Part shown: positions 25,549-37,573 of the stretch, piece by piece | How the letters are laid out: each line of letters begins with the position of its first letter | Position numbering within the stretch: the first letter of the stretch is position 1 | Source of the DNA: Flammula alnicola | Taxonomy: Eukaryota; Basidiomycota; Agaricomycetes; Agaricales; Strophariaceae | Assembly (NCBI GenBank): GCA_015499995.1 | Contig: JADNRV010000010.1 | Span: 186,001 to 250,000, forward strand | Direction: 5' to 3' | DNA length: 64,000 nucleotides | Notes under the pieces: model-generated | Seen by the model: the letters and a program-made list of their open reading frames with translations, nothing else | Database searches by the model: none | Told to the model about the DNA's origin: nothing | Program-made: the position numbers and the translations under genes

Positions 25549-28322
25549 CTAACGGCGCCCAAGCCTACTTGCCGGCGCATGAGGTTTACGACCATCCGGT
25601 CCCGCTGTTTTGTCCTTGGGATCCGGTGGCCTGGAATGCGTGCGACTGGGTTGACCCTGGAGGGTGGTGTGTCGTTCTCGTCTTTCTGATTCAAGTTGCC
25701 TTGTCAAATTTGCAGACTCTTCCTCCTTCTTTCTTAGGTCGTCCCGCAAGTTCGCACATTCCTCCTCGAGTCGACGCACTTCGGTTTTAAGCCTTTCATT
25801 ATCAACTTCCAAATCCCGCATCGTCATCCCTTCCGGTTCCTGTCCAGGGATGTCAGATGCCGAAGTAACCGCGATGGAAAGAGATTGACTTTCGGCCTTG
25901 GGTCTCGAAGGGTATCGGCGTTGGATCACAGGTATAGTGACAGTACCCCAAGTTGGCTTCACTTTTTTCTTCCACGTCATTTGATGGCGCCCTTCTTCGA
26001 ATGGCGTGTCCTGAGCTACATCCGAGAGGTCGACAGGTTTACTGAAGAGAAAGACTTTCATGAACCCGACATCGACATCTTGTCCTTCTCGTAGAAAGTA
26101 GGAGAACGGCGCGGCTCCTCCTGCACCATATCCAATGGTGAGACTTCCGCCATTCATGGGCAAAGGCGGCTCAGCGACATGGTTTGCAGCTCCTGGAAGT
26201 GGGTGTTGGTAATAAGATCCTATATGATGTTGACTCGATCAGCAGAATCTTTGGCAAATATTTCCCGAAGAGACATACCTATACTAAGATCGCTGTTATC
26301 GAAATAAAAAAGGCTCGGAAAGAAGTCGCGAGACTTGTTTATATTTATTAATTTGACGCCATACGGTTGGTCTTCTTCGACTACGAAATCGATTTCGTTG
26401 TCGACGCAGAGATTGTCTCCAACGGGAATCAAATCTTCTGAATCGTCCTCGCGTAGTTTGTAGAATTCTACCTGAATGTTGTTCGCAACTTCAGGGCTAT
26501 CGTTTGTGCGATTAAGGTGCCAGTAGTAGTGTGCCGCAGTCTTGAGTATGGGGCTTAGCCCCTCCAGCGTCGGATCGATGCCATCAATTTGGCGAGCGAA
26601 ATTATACCGCGTCAACTTCTGCTCCACGATGCGCAGCGTTACTTTTCCATTTAACATTTCGATGGAAATCTGTGCATCTTCCTCCTGATCAACGATTGTA
26701 ACATTCGGGAAATCGTGCCTTGTCTCTCGCACTAGCGAGATCAAAGATTGTTGGGGATCAGGGCGGATAAAGAGTCGAAGATCGGGTCGATGACCTGCGG
26801 TTGTTTGCACAGCAACACCAGGCCGAGGAAGAGAAAGAATGGGTGCATCAGGGAGCACCTTCATAGTAGCGGAGTAGGATTCCAGTTTAGTTGAATCAAC
26901 AACCAATACTCCCATCGAATTTTCACGAGCGACGTCCTCCTTCCTGGCGTAAATGGTAAACTCGGCGCCAATGTTGATTCCTTGAGCAGTGCCAGCCTCA
27001 AGAATAAAATTTCCCTGCTCGGATCGAACGGGAATGGGTGCACGCTGATGAGGAAGAACCATCTTGTTGAAGATGAAGCGGTTCTGATTCTCACCCTCGC
27101 ACTGAGGGTTTTGGCTGCGATAAACAGAAATATTTCGTATGTCAATAGGTCGCCCAGACCACAAGGGATTTGATGCTACTAACTTTGGGATAAGATCCAT
27201 GTCGTTCAAGATGTCGGAATATCTTAGTTTATCAGGTCCCGTCGTTCGAAGAAGGGTGAGAAAGGCAGTCGAAAAGCTGCCCCGACCGTTGGATTCTTTG
27301 GCGTACTCAGCGGAGCTGCATGCCGCGACGAGAACGTGTGAGTTTAGGCCGACATGAGCTGTGTCAGGAGCAGGTTTGGCGCCTCTCTCGTCTTCTTGCG
27401 AGGAATATATGTCCCCGTAGATGCTGCAGTCCAATTCTTCACTGCCAGACCGGATGAGGGACGACGACTCGTCTTCATCCCCCCTCGTCCCAGAGGCTGC
27501 GTGGCAACAATCGAATACAACAGTCTGAGATTGGAGTCAGGAAATCAACGAAAAACGTCGAAGAGCATTGAGAAATAACCCACGATGTTATCGCCCTTCT
27601 CCTTAGCAATTCCATTAAGCAACTTTCCCAGCTCACGATCGGTAATTCCAGTAATATTGCGTTTCGTTGAGTAATCGTGAGGTACCAACACTTGGATTTT
27701 GCGTCCGCCCGTGTCCCAGCCCTCCGGCGGTTTGATTTCACCTCCATGACCGGCGTAGAAAATGAAGATGGGATCCCCTCGTTGTATGCGGGGGTCGTTC
27801 TGGAGACTCTTGAAGCCACTAAGGATGGCAGAACGGGAGGCGCCTTTTTCAATCAGAAAGGTTATCTGGCTCCGAGGAACCTTGAGATCAACTTCGAGGT
27901 ATTGCTTGAATGATTCTGCGTCGGCAACACCGCCGCGAAGGTTCCTGAACTCGTCTGATTCGTATGTGTTGATGCCGATTATCAGCGCAAACAGACGCGA
28001 TTTTTCGGTACTGTGCTTGACGTTAGACGCTGCCACCCAACGGAAATCATGTGGAAGCAATGTACTGACGTCACCAGAAAACTTGTCCTTGAGTGCACAG
28101 GCGATGATGGAGGAATTGATTGATAATCAGGACTCCTGTAAGGTGACTGATACCCACTTTGTGCGTTTGGAGGCTAGTGATGGTCTAACGCTAAAGTGTC
28201 ATTTGAATGAGTTATAGTATCGCATAAATATTGCGAAGTGCGATTGCTCACCCTGAGGACGGCTTTACGGCGTTGGAGGAATTGCGACGAACTTCAGTCT
28301 TAGGCAAGAGGAATGAAGGCAT
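25549..28322 (-). CDS. Caspase-like protein with C-terminal coiled coil, gene C
   Basis: Exons 28252-28322, 28158-28190, 27584-28010, 26279-27524, 25549-26219 give 815 aa with all phases matching. The ATG at 28322 (MPSFLLPKTEVRRNSS) heads a small exon whose homologues are seen in the plus-strand array. The protease domain runs from about residue 41 to 300. His123 (FYAGHGGE) and Cys184 (FDCCHAASG) are intact. The NPQCEG block, the middle region and the beta-rich TIGYGAGG region follow, ending in TWGTVTIPVIQRR. The tail after that is different from the array genes: instead of a linker and kinase it has a heptad coiled coil (LKTEVRRLEEECANLRDDLR) and a Pro/Arg-rich end. A 69-nt in-frame segment before SQNPQCEG may be an intron (donor GTTAGT, acceptor TATCGCAG), since A, B, D and E have one exactly there. 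Confidence 0.85.
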
Positions 28323-28560
28323 CTTAGAGGCGATAACCACCCAACAACCACTGGCAGGACGGCGCAACTAATTATACCCATCGTGCGATGAGCTGAAGCC
28401 ACGAGAAGTCGAATCGAATGGGGACATGCGGCTGATACAGCTGGCGATGAACTCGGGAATTCTCTGCAAATTCCCGGATGGAGGGACAACTGGTCCCGGG
28501 CCGTTATCTGATTGACGCCCGTAAGTGTCACGAGGTCTCCGCAGTTGGACCGCAGGCAAC
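28252..28560. repeat. Shared 5' module of the caspase units
   Basis: First exon and upstream region of gene C. On the minus strand it carries GGGCGTCAATCAGATAACGG, a GAGTTCATCG block, GAAGTTCGTCGCAATTCCTC and a CAGG/GTGAGC splice donor. The same series occurs on the plus strand at about 49960-50180, 53640-53850 and 57925-58235, so this is a duplicated promoter plus first exon. Confidence 0.8.
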
Positions 28561-28965
28561 GTTGTCCTTCCGCGCGCTATTCACACAATTGGCTAGGTCT
28601 TTGCGCTAGCGCTTGAATTAATTTATCGTCCCTTGTATCGCACAATCATAAACGGACTTATCCGCAAGTTACAGGCTCCCCGGTCTCAGTAACATTACAA
28701 ATCTCCCAACTGAATTCCAGATTTAGAGATGATGGATGATATCTGCTATTGCTGCCCGTTGGTACATGCGTTACTCTATCTTTGCAGGCGTGAATGACAG
28801 GACACTCCCAGCTTTTGTTTCGTTCCTGGCATAATCTCTGTAAATATCTAATATGTAGGAACTCATTTTCTCAACCGACCCTCTATGTAGTATGTACAGT
28901 ACAGTAGTACTATATTTAGTCTTAACCAATCCGCATGAAGTTCCCCAAGAGATAACAAAATTGGC
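28561..28965. other. Intergenic, no gene recognised
   Basis: Sequence upstream of gene C, AT-rich, with no convincing reading frame or repeat. Confidence 0.4.
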
Positions 28966-29545
28966 CAATCATAATGCGGTTCCCACCGCTCCCGCGACAT
29001 TTGGTATTAATGACAGTATCGTTTAGCGCTCGTATCTACTATCATGCATGGCTCACACGCAGGGACCTGTGGTATATAATTACGGCAAATCTGGGGCGAG
29101 ATAACGGATTGTTAGAAGCCCTACACAGGACCTTGCTTCTTTGCCGTTAAAAGAGCGAATTCGGAATAAAGGGAATGGATTGAGCACACTGAGGACGTTC
29201 TTCGGAACCGCGATTGCGCCGTCGAATCATATGTTCCCAACTGCCAGACTTCCAACATTCAAATTTACCAAACTGACCTGGAACGAGTGGGCGGTGGGAA
29301 GATAGGAGTTGGGGATGTATGGATAGGAGTTGGGGGTGTATAGATAGTGAAGCTGTTGACGACAGACGTCTGAATGTGTCATGATGAGGACTGTCGTCTG
29401 CGGCTGTAAGCAGATAACACGATCCGATGGACCTGCTTGCGATGGACTAAGACAGCGCCAATGTATCGGCTCGCTAAGTATCCTTTAAGTAAGCCATTTT
29501 TGGCGGGTGAGAGAACTCCTTCAACGCTGAGTGATAGCAAAGGAT
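28966..29545 (-). pseudogene. Relic of a caspase-like gene 3' end plus flank
   Basis: This segment is colinear with 34763-35385, the last exon and 3' flank of gene E. Shared blocks include GTATATAATTACGGCAAATC, ACACAGGACCTTGCTTCTTT and GACGACAGACGTC. At 29508-29550 the minus strand still resembles the ILIPIIQRRSSLTR coding end of E, but with frame damage. So a further gene of this family once ended here. A short GGATAGGAGTTGGGG direct repeat (about 29301-29345) lies inside. Confidence 0.6.
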
Positions 29546-30146
29546 GAGAGGGATTCTGGGTCTGCCTGAGCATCTAGAGAAGCGAGGGACTTGTTTATAT
29601 TTATGACATCCTGGTCGTGGTGAATGTGGAGAGCGGCAGAGGGCATAGCAGATAGTCGAATGCAACAAGGCGAGGTTTTCATATCCTCTCATTCGGAGAT
29701 TGCCACGTATATGTACTATGACATATTCAATGAAATCGTTTTCGGAGCTATGTAATAAACCACGCAGCCTCTGAACAAAAGACCTGTCTACCTCGTTGCA
29801 ACCGACTAATAATTCTGAATCATCTGCTTCCAACCTCAGGACACGCATGCGCTTTCGCACAGTCCTTATTCACATCTCAATTGTAGTACGGCCTTGGGTT
29901 GCACAGAACCTAGATACAGACAGAGATACTAATAGCGGTACGTACGTATAGAGTACGGTTAAGAAAGTCTTTAGAGGTGGTCAGGTAGCTTCGTAAATAG
30001 AGAGGCCGTGTGCCAACTACATAGGTATTCCGTTACAACTAGGCGACGATAAACAGCTCTGTGTGCAAAGATAAGTGAATGTGGGTGTTATGGTTAATAG
30101 CATAAATTTGGTATTTGGGAAGCTAATGACCTCTCCAAGGCCGTGG
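29546..30146. other. Intergenic, no gene recognised
   Basis: A minus-strand open frame of 128 codons (29474-29860) overlaps the relic and has no domain. The rest has no coding signal. Confidence 0.4.
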
Positions 30147-32521
30147 TCAGACTAGCCTTCTACCTGGACTAGCCACCTGCCTGCGTCGGTGGCGTTTCCT
30201 CAGAGGGGGTCGGAAGGATTGGGGAATGGGCTCAGAGCTAGACGTGCACGCCGAAATCTCGTTCGACTTGGATAGTTCTCTTCGCTCCGACTACATAGAA
30301 TACCAATAAATGAGCAATGAAGTTTGAGTTCCCGTCAGTTAGAGGACGCTCACCGATTCAGGTGGATTTCGAATTGGTAATATAGACTGGGTTTTTTGTG
30401 GACGAGGGCTGGGTCGGCGACGCTGAATAACAGTGACGAGGCCTGTGTCCCAATGCTCCGTCGTCGTCGGCTGGAGACGAAAGGGAATGGTCGACCGCTT
30501 CACTGATGTCAGAGGCTCGGTATAGAGAAATAACTTGATGAAGTCGACTTGGATATCGTGGCCATCTCGCAGTCGGCTAGATAAAGGAGGCCAGCCTCCA
30601 GAACCGTACCCGATAGTCAGTGTTCCCCCGGCCTTCTTTAAAGGGACATCAAGGTCATATTTTCCACTCGAAGGAGGTTCGTAGAAAGCTTCTATTTCGA
30701 GGTAAGGCGTGGTACTGTCAAAACATAACGTGGAACTTACTCATGCTGAGATCGGAATTGTCGAAATAAAGGACGCGCGGGAATAAGTCGTAGTCACTGC
30801 GATTGATCAGCTTTATGCCATAAAAAGAGTTTTCTTGCGGCACAAAGTCAATGACACCGTCGACACATAAGTTATCGCCTACGGGCGACAACTCTGCCTG
30901 TTCAACATCCGGGAATTTTGACGGAAGGCCTTCTAATTTGTAGCATTCTACCGTGACGCTCTTTCTAATGCAATTGTGGGAAATATTGTTGGTGCGATTG
31001 AGTTGGCCATAGTAGTTCGTTGCCCTGTTAAGAAGCTGAGCGACCTGGGCCACGGTAGTAACACCGGCATCGATTTTACGAATGAGCCCGTACTTTGTCA
31101 CCCTTTTGTCTATGACGCGAACAGTAGCGGTGTTGTTTTCGATTGCAATGTTTAGGTGTGCATCTTCCGCATTATTGACCATGACTATCTTTTGAAATTC
31201 ATCCTTGGCAACATTTCGTAGCGAGCAGAGTAGAGGCCTTCCGTTGAACCTATCATCGCTGCGAATGTAGAGGCGAAAACACTTTCTGCTGCTAGCTTTG
31301 GTTTGGATAGCAACAGCATCCATCGTTACAGGGAAAGGAAAGTCGCCCTCGGGAACCTTCATGATGGCAGAGAAAGTCTTCAGCTGATCGACCTGTAGCC
31401 GGCCCAACGGCTTTCCAGAGATGGCATTTCTGCTCGGATAAACGGCGAATTCAGCTCCAGCGGTAAGATCGTGTGCGGACCCAGCATTCAGGGTATATGC
31501 GCATTGGCCGTCATTTCCAATTTCCTCGAATCGAGTAATGTAGTGAGTTGGTTGAGGCGGAGGGATTTCTGTGCTGAATAGGCGCCTGTTCTGGTTGATT
31601 CCTTCACATTGGGGATTCTGCCTGATAAAATATCTGATATCAATTATCGAAGAGTTTTAATATATGGATTTAGATGTCGCTTACCGTACATGTACCTTCA
31701 TATGTCGTGGGATTTCGGAATAGATCAAGTTGTCGCGTCCTTCTCGCTCCAAGAGCTCGAGGAAGGCAGCCGTGAAATGACCATGACCGCCAGATTCATA
31801 TGCACGTTCCCCGCGCCCACAAGCCGCAATGAGCACATGCGACTCCAGACCACCGTAGAACATATTCCCCCGTACAGGTCGATCACTGTCCCATGTGAGA
31901 CTATGTCGTAGCTCACAGGAACGGACTTGGATATCGGACCTACTGGCCACTTGGTCGGTATCCCCTCTCGTCCCGGATGCCGCATAACAGCAATCAAATA
32001 CAACTGTCTTCATTAATGTCGTAAGCTCATCGTTTTAAAAATAATTACACCCTGAAATTTCCACTCACTATGTTGTTACCCTTCTTATTTGCAATGCCTT
32101 CGAGAAATGCACCGATTGTACGATCAGGGATACATAACACCTTTTTTCCGAGTGTTGAATCCTCAGGACACCAGTCATACGGAACCAGCATCTGGATTTT
32201 GCTACGAACCCCACCCGACTCCCAGCCTGGAGGTGGCCGACATTCAGTTCCATGGCCAGCAAAGAAAATGAATATTGGATCGTCGTATCCAATACGACGG
32301 TCCTCTTCGAGGCGTTTGAGCGCATTAAGGATACTGTCTCGCGAGGCGCGCTCATTTAAGAGCATCTCAATTTGATTAGGTGGAACTTTGAGGTGGGTCT
32401 GCAAGTAGTTTGCCATTGCAAGCGCATCGGCAACAGCATACTTGAGTGGTGAAATGCATTTTTCGCGATAGGAATTTATGCCGATGATAAGAGCGAACAG
32501 GCGAGGTTTGGGTCTGGACAT
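30147..32521 (-). CDS. Caspase-like (peptidase C14) protein, gene D
   Basis: Exons 32069-32521, 31685-32007, 30741-31621, 30354-30691, 30147-30290 give 712 aa. The ATG at 32521 starts MSRPKPRLFALIIGINSY, directly on the first strand of the protease fold, with no N-terminal extension. Catalytic His90 (FFAGHGTE) and Cys158 (FDCCYAASGTRG) are present; the residue after Cys is Tyr, where relatives have His. The first intron ends in AAG, not a pyrimidine-AG, but the join matches all paralogues. The NPQCEG block, the middle region and the beta-rich LTIGYGSGG region follow. A last exon adds a Ser/Arg-rich tail (RPPLRKRHRRRQ) that the other genes lack and that could be a nuclear-localisation-like basic patch. 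Confidence 0.85.
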
Positions 32522-34579
32522 TGGCTGAGCAAGGTCGCATAACTTGTGTTAGCGCTAGATGTAGTATGGAACGTGAAGGGTCCATCTACCTGGATGTGAT
32601 TATCGACGAGTATGCGCTTTGAAAAGAAATGGAAGGCTGGAGCAAAGAGGACAAAGACGGACTGAAGGGGTATGTCAGTTCAAGGTGCACTCTTTCTTTA
32701 AAGGTACAGAAGCGCACAATTGTGATTTCGGTCTTGCCTATTAAAGATCCCAGCCCGCGCCATCGAGGACAACGCATGTGTCGTCGAGAGAACCTTATGA
32801 GTATCACGTTGCAGGACTTGGATTGCATTCTCGGGTTTCTGTTTCTGTCCGCTTGGCAGTCTGGATCATCCTAGATGCGTCCCACCCACACCCACTATGT
32901 TTTGGTAATGTTGACGTCAGCGAAACCTTGCTGTGAGCTCGCGGGTTAAGCATCTCCGTTCCCCCAACATGCAAGTTTTAATATTACGTCTACCAAACAA
33001 TGAGTTAGATATATCAACAGATGCGGTATCTTGAGTGAACCTTTTGAGATGAGCACTTACACCTACATGGACTACACATCAGAATCTTTCCTTAGATCCC
33101 TCCAGATCCCTTGGGCCATTCAGCGCTTCCCCGGGGCAAAATGCCAGTTATTTTGATGTGACGCTCTTGACAAGCCTTTCAGTGGGTTTTTTGGAATCTC
33201 GCTGAAAGGTAAGGAGTCTGAAAAGACGCCATGCGAACAACTAATGAAAAAGATATAAATGTTATTGAAAATACTCGACATAGATTCCGAAATGTTTTAC
33301 TTACTTCATTCTTTCGCTTTGGCTAGTGGTGGATCGTGTTCAACTTGAAACTTCAGAATCCGAATCGCTGGATCAAGCGGAGTCAGTCACGTTATCTTCA
33401 ATCTGCATTACATAATCTCAACGCTCAGTTTCTCGAACCCCTCATAGTAACCCATACCTCTGATAACCCATAACCCCCTATAACCCATAGCGTGGGCCAT
33501 CCACAGAGGGGTATAAGTAGGTTAAGAGAGCCTGTTCGACTGTAATACATACGCGACATGTCCTGAAACTCAAAAAATAAAGCGCCAATGCTAGCGGGTA
33601 ACCATTCCAGTGAATCAAGCTGTCCGAGCTAGTGACGTCACCTTTTGGCTCGCTGTCAACCCCAATTGAATTCTTCTGTTGAAACGTACGCGACGCCCGC
33701 CGCGAGCAACCAACAACTCGGAGTGGCAACGCGCAAGGCCTTAATTACTTTCACACCCCATTCGGGATCCCCTTCAAGATCCGGTAGATCGACCCGTCCA
33801 AATCATTGTTATAACGCGATCCAAATTTCCGGTTAAGTACATAGAGTTTGGTCAGGGTCATTTAGGTTGGCTAGGAGTTAGGGTGGTATATTTTGGTTAG
33901 GTTAGGTTAGGAGCGTGGGGTAGGTTAGGTGTGGCAGGGAGCTGCAGGCTGTCAATAAGCAAATCAAACACGGGTTTTGCAGAAAATTTCTTCTTGAATT
34001 TGTGCGAGGTTCGGAAAGTCTAACTATCAGGCAATAGTGCTAACTTGCTCCTCCCTTGGCTTCCCTGTCCTTGCTGTGTTCAGAGTTAGTAGTCAATTAT
34101 TATAAGTAGATCATTAAACAAGCGTGTTGGTGAGTTTCGACCGTCCGAGGCTCCATATCAATTTATATGTAGTCAATTTATTATACCTGTCACCGCAGGC
34201 TATGCAGTCGCCTGGCACAAGCGCATGATTAACTGGCCAGATGACTCAAAGAAAGCACTATCTGTCTTATCATAATTTCGGCTTTCGTGGTTACATGGAT
34301 CGGATGATATGACGCGTTCAGCAGAAATTGTAAGAAGTTCTGCACATATTGCACCGCTGAATCTGTGTGTATGGATTTACTAGGTAGTTGTTCATTATTT
34401 TAAATTATTTAAGGAGGTGACGATACTCAGTATGAGATTCGGAAGAAACTAAGCCATCTTGGAGTAGTCTGATTTATGGTAATAAGAATATCAATGCTCA
34501 CGTAAAGAGAGAGAGTGAAATGACAACATGGCATGCAAAGAAACGTGTTCTGAGGCGGAAACTCAAGACTGGGTCGAGT
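32522..34579. other. Intergenic with small repeats
   Basis: No gene is recognised. Short tandem runs of TAACCCATA occur at about 33445-33490 and a degenerate TTAGG run at about 33880-33925. The stretch 34210-34375 is the counterpart of the repeat at 24.7-25.0 kb. Confidence 0.45.
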
Positions 34580-34700
34580 CCTTGTGGCATCCATGGTGAA
34601 CTCAGCGCCAACGTTTGATACGGAAGGTGCCAGCTTCAAGAATAAATTTATTCTCCTCGGGGATCGAACGGGAACGCTTCACCATCTTGTTGAAAGTGAA
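34580..34700 (-). pseudogene. Caspase-unit relic, C-like
   Basis: The minus strand matches the part of gene C around 26950-27070: the blocks AAGATGGT, CGATCC and GAATAAATT correspond to FNKMVLP, RSEQGNFILEAGT and IGAEFTIYA. Frame and internal bases are lost. It is about 120 bp long and is followed downstream by the flank repeat at 34.2-34.4 kb, in the order found at gene C. Confidence 0.65.
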
Positions 34701-34762
34701 GACTGAAAACTTAAGAAAACATGGTAGCAGTGACATATCCACATTCCAACGTGAACAAAGTC

Positions 34763-35289
34763 GATAATCATCCTTACTGCGATTCCCGCTGCTCCCACGA
34801 CGCTCGGAAGTCGGCGCGATGAATAAATAGTATCGTCTAGCGCTCGTGTTACGGCACACATGCAATGAACTAGACTGGGTATATAATTACGGCAAATCTG
34901 AATGTTCGAATATGGGTGAGGTAACGAACTGTCAGAAGTCGTACACAGGACCTTGCTTCTTTGCCGTTGAAAGACCGAATACAAGGGAGTGTATTGAGAT
35001 TGCTGAGAAGTCCTAGAACGTTCCTCGGAACACAGTTGCGCCGTCGAGTCGGATATTCTGGACTGCCAGACTTCCAACATTCGAATTTTCCAAACAGCCC
35101 TGGGACGAAACAGGAAGCGGGTGGTGGGAAGGCTGAAGATGGATAGATAGTGATGTTGTCGATGAGACGACAGACGTCCGAAATCTAAGCTTATCACGAT
35201 GGGACTGTTGTCTGTAACATAATCTGAACCTGCCTGCGATGGGAAAGACCGGAGCCAACGTTTCGGCTCATTGTATCCTTTACGCCGTT
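34763..35289. repeat. 3' flank repeat of gene E, second copy at 28966-29545
   Basis: Non-coding stretch between the C-like relic and the stop codon of gene E, colinear with 28966-29545. It holds the ACACAGGACCTTGCTTCTTT block. A minus-strand frame of 204 codons across it has no domain. Confidence 0.6.
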
Positions 35290-37573
35290 TCAACGACGGT
35301 TAATATAACTGCGCGTTGGCTCCTGAGCACGCCGAACACCCGTATTCATGCTTTGCCTGGTGAGAGAGCTTCGACGCTGAATGATTGGGATAAGGATAGT
35401 ATTCCAGGTTTCTTTCGACTTTGGGTACCACGTCTGGATCGTGCGATCCGAAGTAAAGGGTGAAAGCTGCGGTACGTGGGAGAGATTGACAGGCTGGGTG
35501 GACAAATATATCTTGAGGAATTCGATGTCGATATCCTGTCCCGCTTGCAGCTGGAACGAGAAGGGCTCATATCCCCCCGAACCGTACCCGATTGCAAATG
35601 TTCCGCCACACTGTCTTAGAGGAACGTCGACGACAGTGTGCCCGTCGGCACGTGTTTGAGCATAAGCGGCTAGGCAGCGTTAAAGAAAGTGCGTCAGTTC
35701 CGTAATCACCAAGTAGTGTGAGACCACATACCTATGCTCAGGTCGCTGTTACTGAAGTGAAACAAGTTGGGGTAGAGGTCGTGCCTCGTCTTGTTGGTCA
35801 ACTTGATACCATAGGGAGTGTCTTCCTCCACCACGAGGTCGACCATGCCGTTACGGCATAGGTTAGGCCCAGTGGGAGTCAGAACCATCCCTTGCAGCCC
35901 ACTATTGTCCAGTACGGTCAGAGTCTCCTCCAATCTATAGAGTTCCACGTCGATGCGGCCTGTAATTTCAGGATCACTGTTGGCACGGTTGAGTTCGCCA
36001 TAGTAATGTGCTATCCCCTTGAGGACCCAGGATAGGTTCCTCAAATCCGCGTCGATATCCTTAAACTGTCGAGTGAAGCCATATCGTGTTACGTTTTCAT
36101 CTGTGATTTTCAAGGTGATTTTGGAGCGTTGCAACGAAATTTGGACATGGCCATGATTCGGTTCACGGACGAGGGAAATGTTTTGGAAAATCGGGTCTTT
36201 TTCTAGTAAAGTGCGGAAGTGACGGAAAAAGGCGTCATTGGGCGCAATATAGAGACGTAAATCTTCCCTTTTCCCGACTTTTGTCTGGATCGCGATGGCA
36301 GGAGGAGTGAGAGAGAAATTGCGGGTGCCGGCTGGAACATTGGCAGTCGCAGAGAAAGGTCTCAAAGCATTGGCGATTAACGCCCCGATTTGTGTGGAGA
36401 GATTGAAGTCAGCTTTGCGATAGACAGCGAATTCGGAGCCTGTGTTGATTCCGTGTATCATTCCGCCATTAATAACATATTGGTCTCGACCCCCGATTTT
36501 TTCAATCCGAACATCGAAAGCCGTGCGTTCGGGAGGCAGGACCTTGGCATCGAAGAGCGCCCTATTTAGGGTAGCTCCTTCGCATTGTGGGTTCTGCCTG
36601 TAAGCATACAACAATTTTAATATGCATGAGCAATGGGTGAGAAGCAACCGAATCAAACTCACCCTGGAATGGCATCCAGGTGCGCCAGAATGTCAGAATA
36701 TCTCAATTTATTCAGCGAGACATTGCTAAAGAGTTTCAGGAGCGCTACGGAGAATTGGCCGTGACCCATGTATTCATTTGCTTTTTCCGTAATGCCGCAG
36801 GCGGCAAGGAGTACATGCGAACCTAGACCACCATGGTGAAATTTGGAAGGGATGTATGAACCTCTGGGACCGAAGTCCCATATATCTTGATCGAGGGTTT
36901 CTGGGTAAGGGCGAGAATCCAGTTCTACAGAGCGAGTTATCATATCGTCATCGCCACCTCTGGTACCGGATGCCGCATGACAGCAGTCAAAAACCACGGT
37001 CTGATACAAATTTAAGAGTTCTTGAATAAATGTGATAATAATATCAACACTCACGATGTTATCGCCCTTCTTTTCAGCGATTCTGGCGAGCAAAGCTCCG
37101 ATCGTACGATCTGGAATAGGTGGGATCCGTCGTGCTCGCTCAAGAGCGTCGCAGTCGCATGGAATGATGACTTGGATCTTTGTTCCTGGTCCTCCGCATT
37201 CCCAGCTTGGAGGTGGCAGAATTTCGCCTCCATGTCCTGCAAAATAAATGAAAATGGCATCTCCTTTCTTGATGCGGCGATCATCCTTGAGGTGTATAAA
37301 TTCCTCAATAATTGCCGAACGCGATGCTGCCTTGTCTAGAAGGACGCTGATCTGGTCGCTTGGAACATTGACGCGAGTCTCGAGATATGCCTTGAATGAG
37401 AGCGCATCTGGGACAGCCCCACGAAGAGGTCGGAACTCGGTCGAATGATATGAGTTTATACCTATAATGAGGGCAAAAAGAGGAGATCTGTGATTGATTT
37501 CCAGGTCAAATGTTATTGATAGACGTTTGCAAAAGAGAATAGCAACGCACCTGGTAGTACGCGGTCGAGACAT
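35290..37573 (-). CDS. Caspase-like (peptidase C14) protein, gene E
   Basis: Exons 37551-37573, 37055-37487, 36663-37000, 35732-36597, 35290-35669 give 679 aa. The ATG at 37573 starts MSRPRTTR, close to the start of gene D. The first intron is 63 nt and in frame, so the unspliced reading also looks open. Splicing gives a sequence that aligns directly with D. Catalytic His93 (YFAGHGGE) and Cys159 (FDCCHAASGTRG) are intact. The NPQCEG block is followed by the middle and beta-rich regions (FAIGYGSGG) and the ILIPIIQRR motif, then a short tail ending YINRR. This is the plainest member of the family, with neither coiled coil nor kinase. Confidence 0.87.

Noticed and set aside
29474..29860. 128-codon minus-strand frame as a separate gene
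   Set aside because: Its end is the remnant of a caspase-family last exon; the upstream part has no similarity that I can support.
33880..33925. TTAGG-like run that might be telomeric
   Set aside because: Too short and degenerate, and located between genes; no long array or chromosome end.
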